Part shown: in pieces, positions 1 to 9,028 of the stretch
How the letters are laid out: each line of letters starts with the position of its first letter
How positions within the stretch are numbered: the stretch's first letter is position 1
DNA from: Candidatus Anaeroferrophillus wilburensis
GTDB lineage: Bacteria > Desulfobacterota > Anaeroferrophillalia > Anaeroferrophillales > Anaeroferrophillaceae
Length of the DNA: 64,000 nucleotides
Assembly (NCBI GenBank): GCA_016934315.1
Contig: JAFGSY010000007.1
Coordinates: forward strand, 1-64,000
Direction: 5' to 3'
The notes under the pieces: model-generated
What the model was told of the DNA's origin: nothing
The model's database searches: none
The model's input: only the letters and a program-made list of their open reading frames with translations
Position numbers and translations under genes: made by a program

Positions 1-84
1 GTGAAAGGTGAAAGGTGAAAGGTGAAAGGTGAAAGGTGAAAGGTGAAAGGTGAAAGGTGAAAGGTGAAAGGTGAAAGGTGAAAG
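1..84. repeat. Twelve tandem copies of the heptamer GTGAAAG
   Basis: Twelve perfect head-to-tail copies of GTGAAAG start at the first base of the window, so the array may extend further left. On the + strand every frame meets TGA within 21 bases, so it cannot be translated in that direction. On the - strand all frames stay open. It lies about 80 bases upstream of the FetB-type permease gene. A heptamer array of this kind is prone to slippage and could vary spacing or an upstream gene end; that role is inference. Confidence 0.95.
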
Positions 85-165
85 AAAAATAGGCGCCGGG
101 ATTCTTGCTGTCAACAGTAAAAATCCCGCCGAGTTTGGCTGTACGGCAATGGATGGTGACGACCG

Positions 166-963
166 ATGAAGGTCGTTCCCCTGAGCCCTTTTGATCTCTC
201 GTTGGCCGCCGTCTTGATCCTGGCACTGGCCATCCTTTCCTGGCCGCTGAAGCTGCAGCTCGGCAAGCAGCTGCTGGTGGGCGGCCTGCGGACCACGGTC
301 CAGCTGCTGCTCATCGGCTTTATTCTCAAATGGTTGTTCGCCAGTGCCAATCCCGGTTGGCTGGCGTTGATGGCCATGGTAATGCTGCTGGCCGCCGGTC
401 GGGAAGTGATGCGCCGCCAGCAGCGGCGACTGGCTGGCTGGTGGGGTTTTGGGGTCGGCACCATCTCCCTGTTCCTCTCCTCCTTTTCCATCGCCCTTTT
501 TGCCCTGACCATGGTCATCAGCATCCACCCCTGGTATGAACCGCAATATGCCATTCCCCTGCTGGGCATGCTGCTTGGCAACACCATGAACGGCATCTCC
601 CTCGGCCTTGACCGACTGATCCAGACGGTCTGGCAGCAGCGGCAGGTTATCGAAGCTCGCTTGCTGCTGGGAGAACCGTGGTCCCAGGCAGTGGGGGATG
701 TTCGCCGCGACAGCATTCGTTCCGGCCTGACCCCGGTCATCAATGCCATGATGGCCGCCGGTCTGGTCAGCCTGCCGGGAATGATGACCGGCCAGATTCT
801 GGCTGGCAGCCCGCCGGTGGAAGCAGTTAAATACCAGATTCTGATTATGTTTCTCATTAGCGCTGGCAGCGGCTTCGGTACTCTGGCTGCGGTCAGTCTT
901 GCCGCCCGGCGGTTGTTTGACCATCGTCACCGCCTGCGCCTCGAGCGCCTGACCACCCGCTGA
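166..963 (+). CDS. fetB: FetB/YbbM-type (UPF0014) ABC transporter permease
   Basis: A 265-residue polytopic membrane protein with about seven hydrophobic segments. Family hallmarks visible are the GGLRTTVQLLL stretch near residue 40 and SLPGMMTGQILAG near residue 205, both typical of UPF0014/FetB. In E. coli FetB pairs with the ATPase FetA and is linked to iron export and oxidative-stress resistance. No FetA gene is visible here; it would have to lie left of the window, beyond the heptamer array. Length matches the family. No strong ribosome binding site is seen ahead of the ATG, so the start is likely but not certain. The substrate is inferred from the family only. Confidence 0.85.
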   Translation: MKVVPLSPFDLSLAAVLILALAILSWPLKLQLGKQLLVGGLRTTVQLLLIGFILKWLFASANPGWLALMAMVMLLAAGREVMRRQQRRLAGWWGFGVGTISLFLSSFSIALFALTMVISIHPWYEPQYAIPLLGMLLGNTMNGISLGLDRLIQTVWQQRQVIEARLLLGEPWSQAVGDVRRDSIRSGLTPVINAMMAAGLVSLPGMMTGQILAGSPPVEAVKYQILIMFLISAGSGFGTLAAVSLAARRLFDHRHRLRLERLTTR

Positions 964-992
964 AAAAGAACTCTGCATCCCGGGGAATAGCC

Positions 993-1943
993 ATGAAGGG
1001 AGCAATCAGTACCTATATCGATCCTGAACGGTGCAATGGCTGCGGCCGGTGCGTCACTGTCTGTCCATCCAGGGCGATTTCCCTGGTCAACGGCAAAGCA
1101 GCCATTACCGGCGAACGCTCCTTTGCCTGCGGCCATTGTGCTGCCGTCTGCCCCACCGACGCCATTCGGATAGCCGACCTTGACGACCAGGCAACCAGCT
1201 TTAGGACCTTTTCCCAAGATGACTGCTGGCTGCCGCCGGGATCAACATCAACCGCCGACCTGGTCCACCTGATGCGCTCCCGCCGCTCCATCCGTGCCTA
1301 CCAGGAAAAAACCGTATCCCGGACCACACTGGAGGAACTGGTAAAAATCGGCGTCACCGCCCCCTCGGGCACCAACAGCCAGCGCTGGACCTTTACCATC
1401 ATTCCTTCCCGCAGTGAAATGATCGCTTTCGGTCACCTGGTGGCCGATTTCTACCGGCGGCTGAACCAACTGGCCGCCAAAAGATGGCTGCGCAATCTGC
1501 TGAAGATTTTTGGCCGACGGGAACTGGCAGTCTACTACCAGGAATATTTTCAGACCATCAGGGAAGGCTTGGCGGAGTGGGATGACCATGGCATCGACCG
1601 CTTGTTTCACGGGGCGCCGGCGGCCATCCTGGTCGGTTCACGGCCTGGGGCCAGCTGCCCCCAGGATGATGCCCTGCTGGCAACTCAGAACATTCTCTTG
1701 GCCGCACATACCATGGGTCTGGGAACCTGCCTGATTGGTTTTGCTGTTGAGGCCATGAAAAGGGAGAAAAAAATCGGCACCGCCCTGGGAATCCCTGGTA
1801 AAGAGCCCATCTATTCAGTCATCGCTTTGGGCTATCCGGCCGTTGCCTTCCAACGGCCTGCCGGCCGCAAAAAGATTGTTTGCCGGTATTATGAAATTCC
1901 CTTGTCCAGCCAAGAATCTCTGGTCAGTGATCTCCGGATATGA
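993..1943 (+). CDS. Ferredoxin-nitroreductase fusion protein
   Basis: The 316-residue protein has an N-terminal 2[4Fe-4S]-type ferredoxin domain (residues 1-65) and an FMN-dependent nitroreductase domain (about 90-300, starting at the RSRRSIRAY motif). The first Cys set is C14, C17, C20, C24. The second is C46, C49, C53, and the expected first Cys (position 43) is Ser, so cluster 2 has only three Cys from its motif plus C24 or C53. The nitroreductase part carries the usual APSGTNSQRW FMN-binding segment. Such fusions are common in anaerobes and probably reduce small electron-poor substrates with ferredoxin electrons; the substrate is unknown. It follows fetB by 29 bases and may be co-transcribed. 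Confidence 0.9.
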   Translation: MKGAISTYIDPERCNGCGRCVTVCPSRAISLVNGKAAITGERSFACGHCAAVCPTDAIRIADLDDQATSFRTFSQDDCWLPPGSTSTADLVHLMRSRRSIRAYQEKTVSRTTLEELVKIGVTAPSGTNSQRWTFTIIPSRSEMIAFGHLVADFYRRLNQLAAKRWLRNLLKIFGRRELAVYYQEYFQTIREGLAEWDDHGIDRLFHGAPAAILVGSRPGASCPQDDALLATQNILLAAHTMGLGTCLIGFAVEAMKREKKIGTALGIPGKEPIYSVIALGYPAVAFQRPAGRKKIVCRYYEIPLSSQESLVSDLRI

Positions 1944-2070
1944 CGGTAAGCGGTTTTGGGCGCCTGGTGAATTGCCCGGATGGTAATTTACGGCGGGCAA
2001 CCCGGAACCAGCCAGGGATGGCCGGCTGGCATGAGCGGAAGTGATACCCTGACATCACCTGCGACTATGA

Positions 2071-4773
2071 TCAATTTCCGGCAGGCAGACCACGACTCCG
2101 AACTGAAATCACTTTTTTGCGCAGATAATCAAGACCAAAAATCAGCGGAATGCCGCACCAGGCAAACAGATACGTTGTATAGGGGACCGGTCCGGTTCCA
2201 AGGATCTTCCAGGCGGGAGGGAAATAGAGCACAACCCAGGAGAAAACCATCTGGACAATAATGCCGGCCAGGAGCAGCCGGTTGCGAACAAGACCTCTAT
2301 CCAGACCACTGCGCATAGAGGAGCGGCGGCCCACCAGATTGCCGATCTGCATCAGGAGAATGGTGCTCAGGGCAATACCGGTTGCCGAGCGATACAGTTG
2401 CTGATCAGCAACCAGCTTCTCACCATACTGCCAGCCACCGGCCAGCAGGACATAAAAAAACAGCGCAATCGACCACAGCGCTTCCAACAAACCCAGGAAA
2501 CCGTAACTGTGCAGGATAATGCCCGGGGTCAACAACCCTGCATGGCGTTGCCTGGGCGGCTTTTGCATCACTTCCGCTTGTGGCGGTTCCTGCCCAAGGG
2601 CGATGGAGGGGATAATATCGGTCCCCAAATCAATGGAGAGAATCTGAATAACGGTCAATGCCAGGGGCACGGGCAGGACTATATAGAGGAGGTAGGGGAG
2701 AATTTCCGGTCCGTTGCTGACCAGGACATAATTGGTAAATTTGCGGATATTATCGAAAATGGTCCGTCCTTCCTCAATGCCGGCAACGATGGAAGCAAAG
2801 TTATCATCCAGCAGGATGATATGAGCTGATTCCCGCGCCACATCGGTACCGCTCACTCCCATGGCAATCCCCACATCGGCAGCCTTAAGGGCCGGAGCAT
2901 CATTGACCCCGTCGCCGGTCATGGCCACCACCCTGTCCATTTCCTGGTAGGCGGCAACGATTTTCATCTTCTGTTCCGGTATGGTACGGGCAAAGACGCG
3001 AACGCCGCCGGCTAGTGCTTCTAGCAGCTCCTGTTGAGACATCGTTCCCAGCTGTTCACCAGTCACCAACTGCTCAGCATTTTGCCTTACAGATACAATG
3101 CCGCACTTTCCGGCAACCGCCATCGCCGTATCCGGATGATCGCCGGTAATCATGACGACATCGATGCCGGCTCTCAGACAGGTGGCAACCGAAGCCGGCA
3201 CTTCCGGACGGATGGGATCCTCAATGCCAAGAAAACCCGAAAAAATCAGCTCCGTCTCCAGCTCCTCCTGAGGTTTGCTGCTGCTGTCTTCACCTGCCAG
3301 ATGGCGGTAGGCAACGGCAATGACCCGTAATCCGCCGGCAGCCAGCCGATGGACAACGGCATCCGCCTGCGCCAGTACTTTTTCATCTGCCTGGAGGGGT
3401 TTATTTCCATCTTTTGAATGGATCCCAATAAGCTGGGGACGGATAGCCTCCCAGGCACCCTTAACGGTAAATAGCTGCGTCTGGCCGGCGGTATAGATCC
3501 CGGCTGCTCGCCGCAGGCCAACATCAAAAGGGTACTGTTTGACAATCGTCGCAGAAAAGCCAGCGAAGTCACCGCCTGCTTCAGTGAATCTGTCGACCAC
3601 GGCAACATCAAGGGGATCACCGGAAAAACCTTTATCCGTCTCATTAACAACCGCAGAGCTGCAGGCATGCTGGAGGATTTCCAGCATCTCCGTTGGACTG
3701 GCAACATCATCGCCCGTCAGGGGGGCGGCAATCCTGGTGATGGCCAGTTGATTCCTGGTCAGGGTGCCGGTCTTGTCGCTGCAGATGACATGGACGGCCC
3801 CCAAGGCTTCCACCGCATTGAGACTTTTGACCAACACATTTTTTTTGGCCATACGCAAACTCCCCATGGCCAATGAGAGGGTAAAAGTGGGCAACAGTCC
3901 TTCAGGAACATTGGCGACAATAATCCCCATCATGAAAACCAGGTTGACCCACAGCGGCCGGCCAGTGCCCATGCCATAGATAAAAAAGGAGCCGCCCATT
4001 ATCACGGCAACCGCGGTGAGAATTCTCACCATATGCGTGGTCGCCCGTTCTAGTGGCGAGACACTGCGGCTGATCGCCTGGGAGAGATGGGCCAACTTGC
4101 CAAACTGCGACCGGATGCCGGTGGCATAGACCACCGCAACACCATTCCCTTTATGTATGGAGCAGCCGGCAAAAAGCAGATTATCGCTTTCCGCCAGCGG
4201 CTTGTCAACGGCTGCCGCGGTAAGCGGCAGTGCTTTCGATTCACCCGTCAACGGGGCATTATTGACCAGCAAGTTCTCACAGACAACCAGGCGGGCATCG
4301 GCGGCGATGCGGTCTCCTTCCGCAACCAGCATGACATCGCCGGGCACCAGTTCTTCGGCAAGAATTTTTTGATTATTTCCTGCCCTTTTGACCAACACCT
4401 GGGGGGGCAAGAACTGTTGCAGTGCGGCCATCGCCCGTTCAGCCCTGAACTCCTGGAGAAAACTGAAGCCGGTGTTCAACAGTGAAACACTCAGCAGCGC
4501 CCAGCCCATGACATTCATGTTTTCCCCGGGCTGCATGGCATGAGCAACAAAGCAGATCACCGCAGACAGGTTGAGCAGAATGGTAAAAAAATTGGTCAAC
4601 TGCTTGCCAAGGGTGCGCAGCAGCTGCCAGTGCGCCTTAACTTCGACGCTGTTCGGGCCAACCTCCCGCAGCCGCTCGGCAACTTCCTGCCGGCTGAGAC
4701 CCTCTTCCCGGCTATGGAGATAATCATAGACGGATGCTGCTGAGATATGCTGAATCTGCTGCGTCTGGATCAT
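2071..4773 (-). CDS. P-type cation ATPase, P2-type with Na,K-ATPase-like (P2C) motifs
   Basis: A 900-residue P-type ATPase. It shows the actuator motif TGES (176-179), the phosphorylation motif DKTGTLT with D333, the hinge motif TGDGVNDAPALK, and an N-terminal cation_ATPase_N domain. The TM4 segment reads VANVPEGLL (287-294) and is followed by a KNVLVK...VEALG stretch. The TM6 region reads IDLGTDIIPSIAL. Both resemble animal Na,K/H,K-ATPases (VANVPEGLL, IDLGTDMVPAI) more than SERCA (AAIPEGLP). It probably moves Na+, K+ or Ca2+ across the cytoplasmic membrane; the ion is not decided by sequence reading alone. Its ATG overlaps the stop of the upstream stress protein in an ATGA overlap, so the two are translationally coupled. 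Confidence 0.92.
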   Translation of the reverse strand: MIQTQQIQHISAASVYDYLHSREEGLSRQEVAERLREVGPNSVEVKAHWQLLRTLGKQLTNFFTILLNLSAVICFVAHAMQPGENMNVMGWALLSVSLLNTGFSFLQEFRAERAMAALQQFLPPQVLVKRAGNNQKILAEELVPGDVMLVAEGDRIAADARLVVCENLLVNNAPLTGESKALPLTAAAVDKPLAESDNLLFAGCSIHKGNGVAVVYATGIRSQFGKLAHLSQAISRSVSPLERATTHMVRILTAVAVIMGGSFFIYGMGTGRPLWVNLVFMMGIIVANVPEGLLPTFTLSLAMGSLRMAKKNVLVKSLNAVEALGAVHVICSDKTGTLTRNQLAITRIAAPLTGDDVASPTEMLEILQHACSSAVVNETDKGFSGDPLDVAVVDRFTEAGGDFAGFSATIVKQYPFDVGLRRAAGIYTAGQTQLFTVKGAWEAIRPQLIGIHSKDGNKPLQADEKVLAQADAVVHRLAAGGLRVIAVAYRHLAGEDSSSKPQEELETELIFSGFLGIEDPIRPEVPASVATCLRAGIDVVMITGDHPDTAMAVAGKCGIVSVRQNAEQLVTGEQLGTMSQQELLEALAGGVRVFARTIPEQKMKIVAAYQEMDRVVAMTGDGVNDAPALKAADVGIAMGVSGTDVARESAHIILLDDNFASIVAGIEEGRTIFDNIRKFTNYVLVSNGPEILPYLLYIVLPVPLALTVIQILSIDLGTDIIPSIALGQEPPQAEVMQKPPRQRHAGLLTPGIILHSYGFLGLLEALWSIALFFYVLLAGGWQYGEKLVADQQLYRSATGIALSTILLMQIGNLVGRRSSMRSGLDRGLVRNRLLLAGIIVQMVFSWVVLYFPPAWKILGTGPVPYTTYLFAWCGIPLIFGLDYLRKKVISVRSRGLPAGN

Positions 4774-5606
4774 AAGCCCCGGTAGATGCCAACATCACAC
4801 GGCGTGTTTGCAAGAATGCGCTCCAAAGGATGCCTATGGATAATCCTATGTGGTCGTGACCGCTCCGAGGCACCCAGGAGAATCATTCCCGCTTTCATTT
4901 TATTCGCCTGGACCATAATTTCACCGGGCCAATCGGCAGACAGGATGACCCGGCCGTCAATTTTAAACTCTGCCGTCGGGCAACCCTGGAGAATTTCGCT
5001 GATAATGGTTGCAACATAGGCATGCCCCTCGGCCCGGAGGGTCCGCAGCTGCACAGGGGTGAGATACGCCATCCAAAAACGGTGCACCGTCATAATCCGG
5101 ACAACGCACACCTCCGATACTTCAGGAAGAAACAGGCGGAAAAATGGCCAAGCTGAGTGAAACTTGCGGGGATGACCCGCTACCGGCAAAAGAAATGAAC
5201 ACGGATTTCCCAGCAGACCGGGCTGCACCACCCGGATTGCCAGAACATGGAAATGGCTGTCCCCCAACAGTTTTTCAGAAACTGTTCCGGCCAGGAAGCC
5301 CCGCCGGCCGCCGCGCATCCTGAGACCACAGACCAGCTGATTTTTTTTATCCGGCGGCACCACCTGCTGCAAGGTATGGAAGACATCCCCTCTGAGTGGA
5401 ACCTGCTGATAACTACTTTGCACCTGCCAGCGGGCGCAGGCCTCTCTGACATAGTCGACTTTACGACTGAGAAGATCAGCGGGCACCTCGGCATCAGCCA
5501 CGTTGATAATCAGCAGGGTTTTTTCGGCCGAGTGAACGGCAAAACGGATAGCGTATCGAGCAACCCAGTCGCCATTCAGTGAACCATCGTACGCAAAATA
5601 GATCAT
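4770..5606 (-). CDS. Tandem universal stress protein (UspA-like)
   Basis: A 278-residue protein with two UspA-like halves. The N-terminal half begins MIYFAYDGSLNGDW and contains a G-x-R-G-x-x-G-like nucleotide loop near residue 105. The C-terminal half (about 160-278) ends with LGASERSR...ILANTPCDVGIY, matching the usual Usp end. I chose the internal ATG at 5606 because GGGAG lies just upstream and the Usp fold starts there; an ATG six codons further out also exists. It is coupled by a 4-bp overlap to the P-type ATPase gene. Usp proteins fused or linked to transporters often gate them in response to ATP/ADP, so a regulatory role for the ATPase is plausible inference. Confidence 0.8.
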   Translation of the reverse strand: MIYFAYDGSLNGDWVARYAIRFAVHSAEKTLLIINVADAEVPADLLSRKVDYVREACARWQVQSSYQQVPLRGDVFHTLQQVVPPDKKNQLVCGLRMRGGRRGFLAGTVSEKLLGDSHFHVLAIRVVQPGLLGNPCSFLLPVAGHPRKFHSAWPFFRLFLPEVSEVCVVRIMTVHRFWMAYLTPVQLRTLRAEGHAYVATIISEILQGCPTAEFKIDGRVILSADWPGEIMVQANKMKAGMILLGASERSRPHRIIHRHPLERILANTPCDVGIYRGL

Positions 5607-5686
5607 GGTTGCTCCCGGAGACATGGAAAGTAAAACGCATGCACACCCAAGCTGGCAATAATCAAGGCAGCAAACGTATTTTTACT

Positions 5687-5714
5687 AGTATAATGGGTAT
5701 ACTGGCAGAATCAA
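5687..5714 (-). promoter_or_regulatory. Sigma-70-type promoter for the usp-ATPase operon
   Basis: On the - strand TTGATT (5714-5709) and TATACT (5692-5687) are separated by 16 bases, about 80 bases before the usp start codon. It sits in the intergenic gap after the glnA terminator. Pattern match only. Confidence 0.5.
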
Positions 5715-5749
5715 GCAGGTGAAGGTAACCTGATGCCGCGATGAAAGGC

Positions 5750-5787
5750 AAAAAAAATCCCGGTCATCTAATGATGACCGGGATTTT
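5750..5787 (-). terminator. Rho-independent terminator of the amtB-PII-glnA operon
   Basis: A perfect 15-bp inverted repeat (5754-5768 with 5773-5787, loop TAAT) lies just past the glnA stop. On the - strand the stem is followed by a run of T. It is AT-rich at the foot and GC-rich at the top, the classic terminator form. Confidence 0.9.
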
Positions 5788-5816
5788 ATCCTCTGCCTGG
5801 GGATGGTAATGGGAGG

Positions 5817-7145
5817 CTAATACATCGCCAGATATCTTTTCACTTCCCAATCGGTGACTGCCATGCGGAATTTATCCCACTCTTTCTCCTTGTAGCCCAC
5901 ATATTTCTCAAAAATATGATCGCCCAGCGTTTCCCTGGCAATGGGATTGACCTTCAGGGCCTCAACCGCTTCAATGAGGGAAGCCGGCATATTGTCAATA
6001 TTGGCCGCTTCCTTTTCCGCCACCGTCATATCAAAAATATTCACATCAACTGACGGCGGAGCGCTCAGCTTGTTCCTGATACCGTCAAGACCGGAATTCA
6101 GCATCATAGCAAAGGCAAGATAGGGATTGCAGGTGGGGTCGGGGCAACGAACCTCAACCCTGGTCCCCAGACCGCGGGACTGGGGAATGCGCATTAGGGC
6201 ACTGCGATTGCGGGCCGACCAAGCCACATACACCGGAGCTTCATAGCCTGGCACCAGGCGCTTGTAAGAGTTCACCAGGGGATTGGTAATGGCGGAGAAA
6301 CCGCGGGCATTTTTGGCAATCCCGGCAATATACTGGTAGGCAATCTCACTGAGCTGTTCGGGGCCATTCTCATCATAGAAGGCATTGGTACCATCCAGGT
6401 TGAACAGCGACTGGTTGGTATGCATGCCGGAGCCGTTGATGCCAAAAACCGGCTTTGGCATGAAGGTGGCATGCATGCCGTATTCTTTGGCAATGGTCTT
6501 CACCACCCATTTGAAAGTAATGGTATTGTCAGCAGCGGTCAGGGCATTGGCATACTTGAAGTTGATTTCATGCTGACCTTCAGCCACTTCATGGTGGGAT
6601 GCTTCAATCTCAAAACCCATTTTTTCCAGGGTCTCAATGATATCCCGGCGGCACTCAATGCCATCATCTTCGGCGTCAACGCTGAAATAACCGGCCGTAT
6701 CGAGGGTTTCCGTCGTCGGGCTGCCATCCTCGTCATAAGCAAAGAGGAAGAATTCGCATTCGGTACCGACGTTCATAGTATAACCCATCTCTTCAGCCTC
6801 CTTCAGCACCCGGCGGAGATTGACCCGCGGGCAGCCGAGGAAAGGGGTGCCGTCATATTTATGGACATCACAGATGATCCTGGCAGCCGCCTTGCCTTCC
6901 CGGTTGCGCCATGGGAGGATGCAGAAGGTATCATAATCGGGAATCAAATACATGTCCGACTCCTGGATGCGGGCAAATCCTTCAATTGATGAACCGTCAA
7001 ACATCATCATACCGTCCAGCGCCTTCTCGATCTGGCTCAGGGGAATGGCAATATTTTTCATGATTCCGAAAATATCAACGAACTGCAGGCGGAAATAATG
7101 AATTTTTTCTTCTTTAATAATCTGTAGAATCTCTTCTCTGGTCAT
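5817..7145 (-). CDS. glnA: Glutamine synthetase type I
   Basis: The enzyme makes glutamine from glutamate, ammonium and ATP in the cytoplasm. The 442-residue length, the MMFDGSSIEGF and NGSGMH-like segments, and the C-terminal end match the shorter GSI-alpha type found in Bacillus, archaea and many anaerobes rather than the 470-residue enterobacterial form. I chose the ATG at 7145, with AAGGAGAA seven bases upstream; the longer 466-residue reading has no ribosome site. The adenylylation-site region of GSI-beta is not evident, so control probably runs through feedback, PII or transcription. It is last in an amtB-PII-glnA operon and ends at a strong terminator. Confidence 0.95.
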   Translation of the reverse strand: MTREEILQIIKEEKIHYFRLQFVDIFGIMKNIAIPLSQIEKALDGMMMFDGSSIEGFARIQESDMYLIPDYDTFCILPWRNREGKAAARIICDVHKYDGTPFLGCPRVNLRRVLKEAEEMGYTMNVGTECEFFLFAYDEDGSPTTETLDTAGYFSVDAEDDGIECRRDIIETLEKMGFEIEASHHEVAEGQHEINFKYANALTAADNTITFKWVVKTIAKEYGMHATFMPKPVFGINGSGMHTNQSLFNLDGTNAFYDENGPEQLSEIAYQYIAGIAKNARGFSAITNPLVNSYKRLVPGYEAPVYVAWSARNRSALMRIPQSRGLGTRVEVRCPDPTCNPYLAFAMMLNSGLDGIRNKLSAPPSVDVNIFDMTVAEKEAANIDNMPASLIEAVEALKVNPIARETLGDHIFEKYVGYKEKEWDKFRMAVTDWEVKRYLAMY

Positions 7146-7221
7146 GGTTCTTTTCTCCTTTACCTTAGATAGTAGTTCCGTTGGCAATGTTGTTGACCTG
7201 GCTTCGACACCTCTCAATTGT

Positions 7222-7572
7222 TTAAATCGCTTGACCTCCCCGCTCCTCTGTCCGTATTCTGATGCACTCTTTCAGCTCGGTGACAAAAATCTTGCCGTCG
7301 CCGATCTCCCCCTCTCCATGTTTTGCTGACCGCAGAATAGCCTCAATGGCCACCTCGACATACTCATCGTTGCAGGCAATATCCAGGCGTACCTTGGGCA
7401 AAAGGTTGGGAATCACTTTCTGCCCCCGGTAAAGACGTTCGCCGGAAATCTCCTGGTGCTGCCCATGACCGGTAACCCGGCTGGTGGTTATCCTGGTGAT
7501 CCCGGCAGCCACCAGTTCTTCACGAACATCATCCAACTTATCCGGCTTAATAATTGCCGTAATCATCTGCAT
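7222..7572 (-). CDS. PII nitrogen regulatory protein (GlnB/GlnK family), Tyr51 absent
   Basis: A 116-residue PII signal protein with the start MITAIIKPDKLDDV and the C-loop DGKIFV...IRIRTEERG, both diagnostic. The T-loop holds LYRGQKVIPNLLPK. The tyrosine before YRG (Tyr46) is kept, but the position of the uridylylated Tyr51 of E. coli is Val. Control by GlnD-style uridylylation is therefore unlikely, and sensing would rest on ATP/ADP and 2-oxoglutarate binding. It lies between amtB and glnA on one transcript, so it probably blocks the adjacent Amt when nitrogen is plentiful. GGAG sits seven bases before the first ATG. Confidence 0.92.
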   Translation of the reverse strand: MQMITAIIKPDKLDDVREELVAAGITRITTSRVTGHGQHQEISGERLYRGQKVIPNLLPKVRLDIACNDEYVEVAIEAILRSAKHGEGEIGDGKIFVTELKECIRIRTEERGGQAI

Positions 7573-7594
7573 GATCTATCTCCATCATAGTAGA

Positions 7595-8932
7595 CTAATT
7601 TAAATTAATCAAACCGTAACCATGTTCGCCGTGGAGGCTGTAGTCCATTCCTGATTTCTCTTCTTTCTCCGTCAACCTCAAGCCAACGGTTTTATCAACC
7701 AGAACAACGATTATGCCGCTGGTAACCACGGTATAGATAATGGTTACCGCCACCGCCTTGAACTGCACCAGCAACTGCTGCCCAAAAGTCCAGGAGCCAC
7801 CGGCGCTCCGGGCGGCTTCCGCCATCCAGCTTTGACGGATAAAAAAGGTCAGAGCCAATGCCCCGACGATCCCGGCCAGACCATGGATGCCAAAAGCGTC
7901 CAGGCTGTCATCATAGCCAAACTTTTCCTTCATCAGCAGACCAACATAGCACACCAGCGAGGCAATCGCCCCCAGGGCGATGGCTCCGGCCGGCTTGACC
8001 ACTCCGGCTGCCGGCGTAATCACCACCAGACCGGCCAGAATGCCGCTGACAATTCCCAAAGTTGTCGCTTTACCAAAGTGGATTGCCTCAATAATCAGCC
8101 AGGTGGTAGCCCCAGCTGCAGCAGCAACCTGCGTCACCGTCAGCGCCCGGGCGGTGTCCAGACCGCTGGATACGGCACTCCCAGCATTGAAACCGAACCA
8201 GCCAACCCACAGAAGACCGGCACCCATCAACGTCATCACCAGACTGTTGGGATGCATGGCCGTCGAAGGATAACCGCGGCGGGCGCCCAGGTAGAGAGCC
8301 GCCACCAGGCCGCTGACCCCGGCCGAGATATGGACCACCGTCCCACCGGCAAAATCAATCGCTCCGTTGGCCCCCAGATTAAACAGCCAGCCGTCTGCAG
8401 CCCAGACCCAGTGGCATAAGGGATTGTAGACAAAGATTGCCCATAGAACAATGTAGAGACAGTAGCCTCTGAATTTTACCCGTTCCGCAAAGGCGCCGGC
8501 AATCAGGGCCGGTGTAATAATGGCAAACTTCCCCTGAAACATGGCAAAAACATACTCCGGCACACCGGCATCTAGGATAACATCATCGATTCCCCTAAGG
8601 AAAAGATAATCCCAATTCCAGCCGCACCAGCCACCCAGCACGTTGCCGCCAAAAGACATGCAGTACCCAAGCATAACCCAGAGGACGCCGATAATACCCA
8701 TGGCGGCGAAACTGTGCATCATGGTTCCAAGCACGTTTTTTGTTCTCACCAGCCCGCCATAAAACATTGCCAAGCCGGGAATCATCAGCAGAACCAGGGC
8801 AGTGGAAATCATCATCCAGGCCGTGGTTCCCGTATCAACCGTTGGCTGCTCAACAGCCATGACAGCAGCCGGAAGCAGCACTACCATTGCTGCGAGAAGT
8901 GACCTCATCATGTTCTTTCTTTTGCTTCCCAT
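7595..8932 (-). CDS. amtB: Ammonium transporter, first copy
   Basis: An Amt/MEP/Rh channel of 445 residues with a cleavable signal peptide (MGSKRKNMMRSLL...AVMA) and 11 membrane helices. The twin pore histidines are in GGTVVHISAG and FGIHGLAG. FYGGLVRTKNVLG is the usual first-helix motif. I chose the ATG at 8932 because GGAG lies nine bases upstream; the longer 482-residue frame has no ribosome site at its start. It is the first gene of an operon with PII and glnA, behind a sigma-54 promoter. It passes ammonium into the cell for GlnA, with PII as the expected gate. Confidence 0.93.
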   Translation of the reverse strand: MGSKRKNMMRSLLAAMVVLLPAAVMAVEQPTVDTGTTAWMMISTALVLLMIPGLAMFYGGLVRTKNVLGTMMHSFAAMGIIGVLWVMLGYCMSFGGNVLGGWCGWNWDYLFLRGIDDVILDAGVPEYVFAMFQGKFAIITPALIAGAFAERVKFRGYCLYIVLWAIFVYNPLCHWVWAADGWLFNLGANGAIDFAGGTVVHISAGVSGLVAALYLGARRGYPSTAMHPNSLVMTLMGAGLLWVGWFGFNAGSAVSSGLDTARALTVTQVAAAAGATTWLIIEAIHFGKATTLGIVSGILAGLVVITPAAGVVKPAGAIALGAIASLVCYVGLLMKEKFGYDDSLDAFGIHGLAGIVGALALTFFIRQSWMAEAARSAGGSWTFGQQLLVQFKAVAVTIIYTVVTSGIIVVLVDKTVGLRLTEKEEKSGMDYSLHGEHGYGLINLN

Positions 8933-9010
8933 CGTCCGCATCTCCTTTATCCCTGAGCCTTTGGGGAAACACAATGCTCCACCGTTATTTTTCTTAGTGC
9001 TCAGCCTCAG

Positions 9011-9028
9011 TAGCAGGATGCATGCCAC
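9011..9028 (-). promoter_or_regulatory. Sigma-54 promoter for amtB-PII-glnA
   Basis: On the - strand TGGCAT-GCATC-CTGCT keeps the invariant GG and GC ten bases apart and matches TGGCAC-N5-TTGCW at most positions. Expected transcription start is near 9000, giving a leader of about 70 bases to the amtB ATG at 8932. Nitrogen operons are a standard sigma-54 target, and a NifA-like activator gene sits immediately upstream. The rest of the 467-base gap from 8933 to 9399 holds one large hairpin and no gene that I can see. Confidence 0.65.

Noticed and set aside
1-84. CRISPR-like array
   Set aside because: The units are 7 bases with no spacers; this is a simple tandem repeat.
111-857. 248-codon - strand ORF opposite fetB
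   Set aside because: The opposite frame has UPF0014 motifs; this one has none.
1944-2070. Weak inverted repeats between the convergent nitroreductase and ATPase genes
   Set aside because: Short stems with long loops and no T run; not enough for a terminator call.
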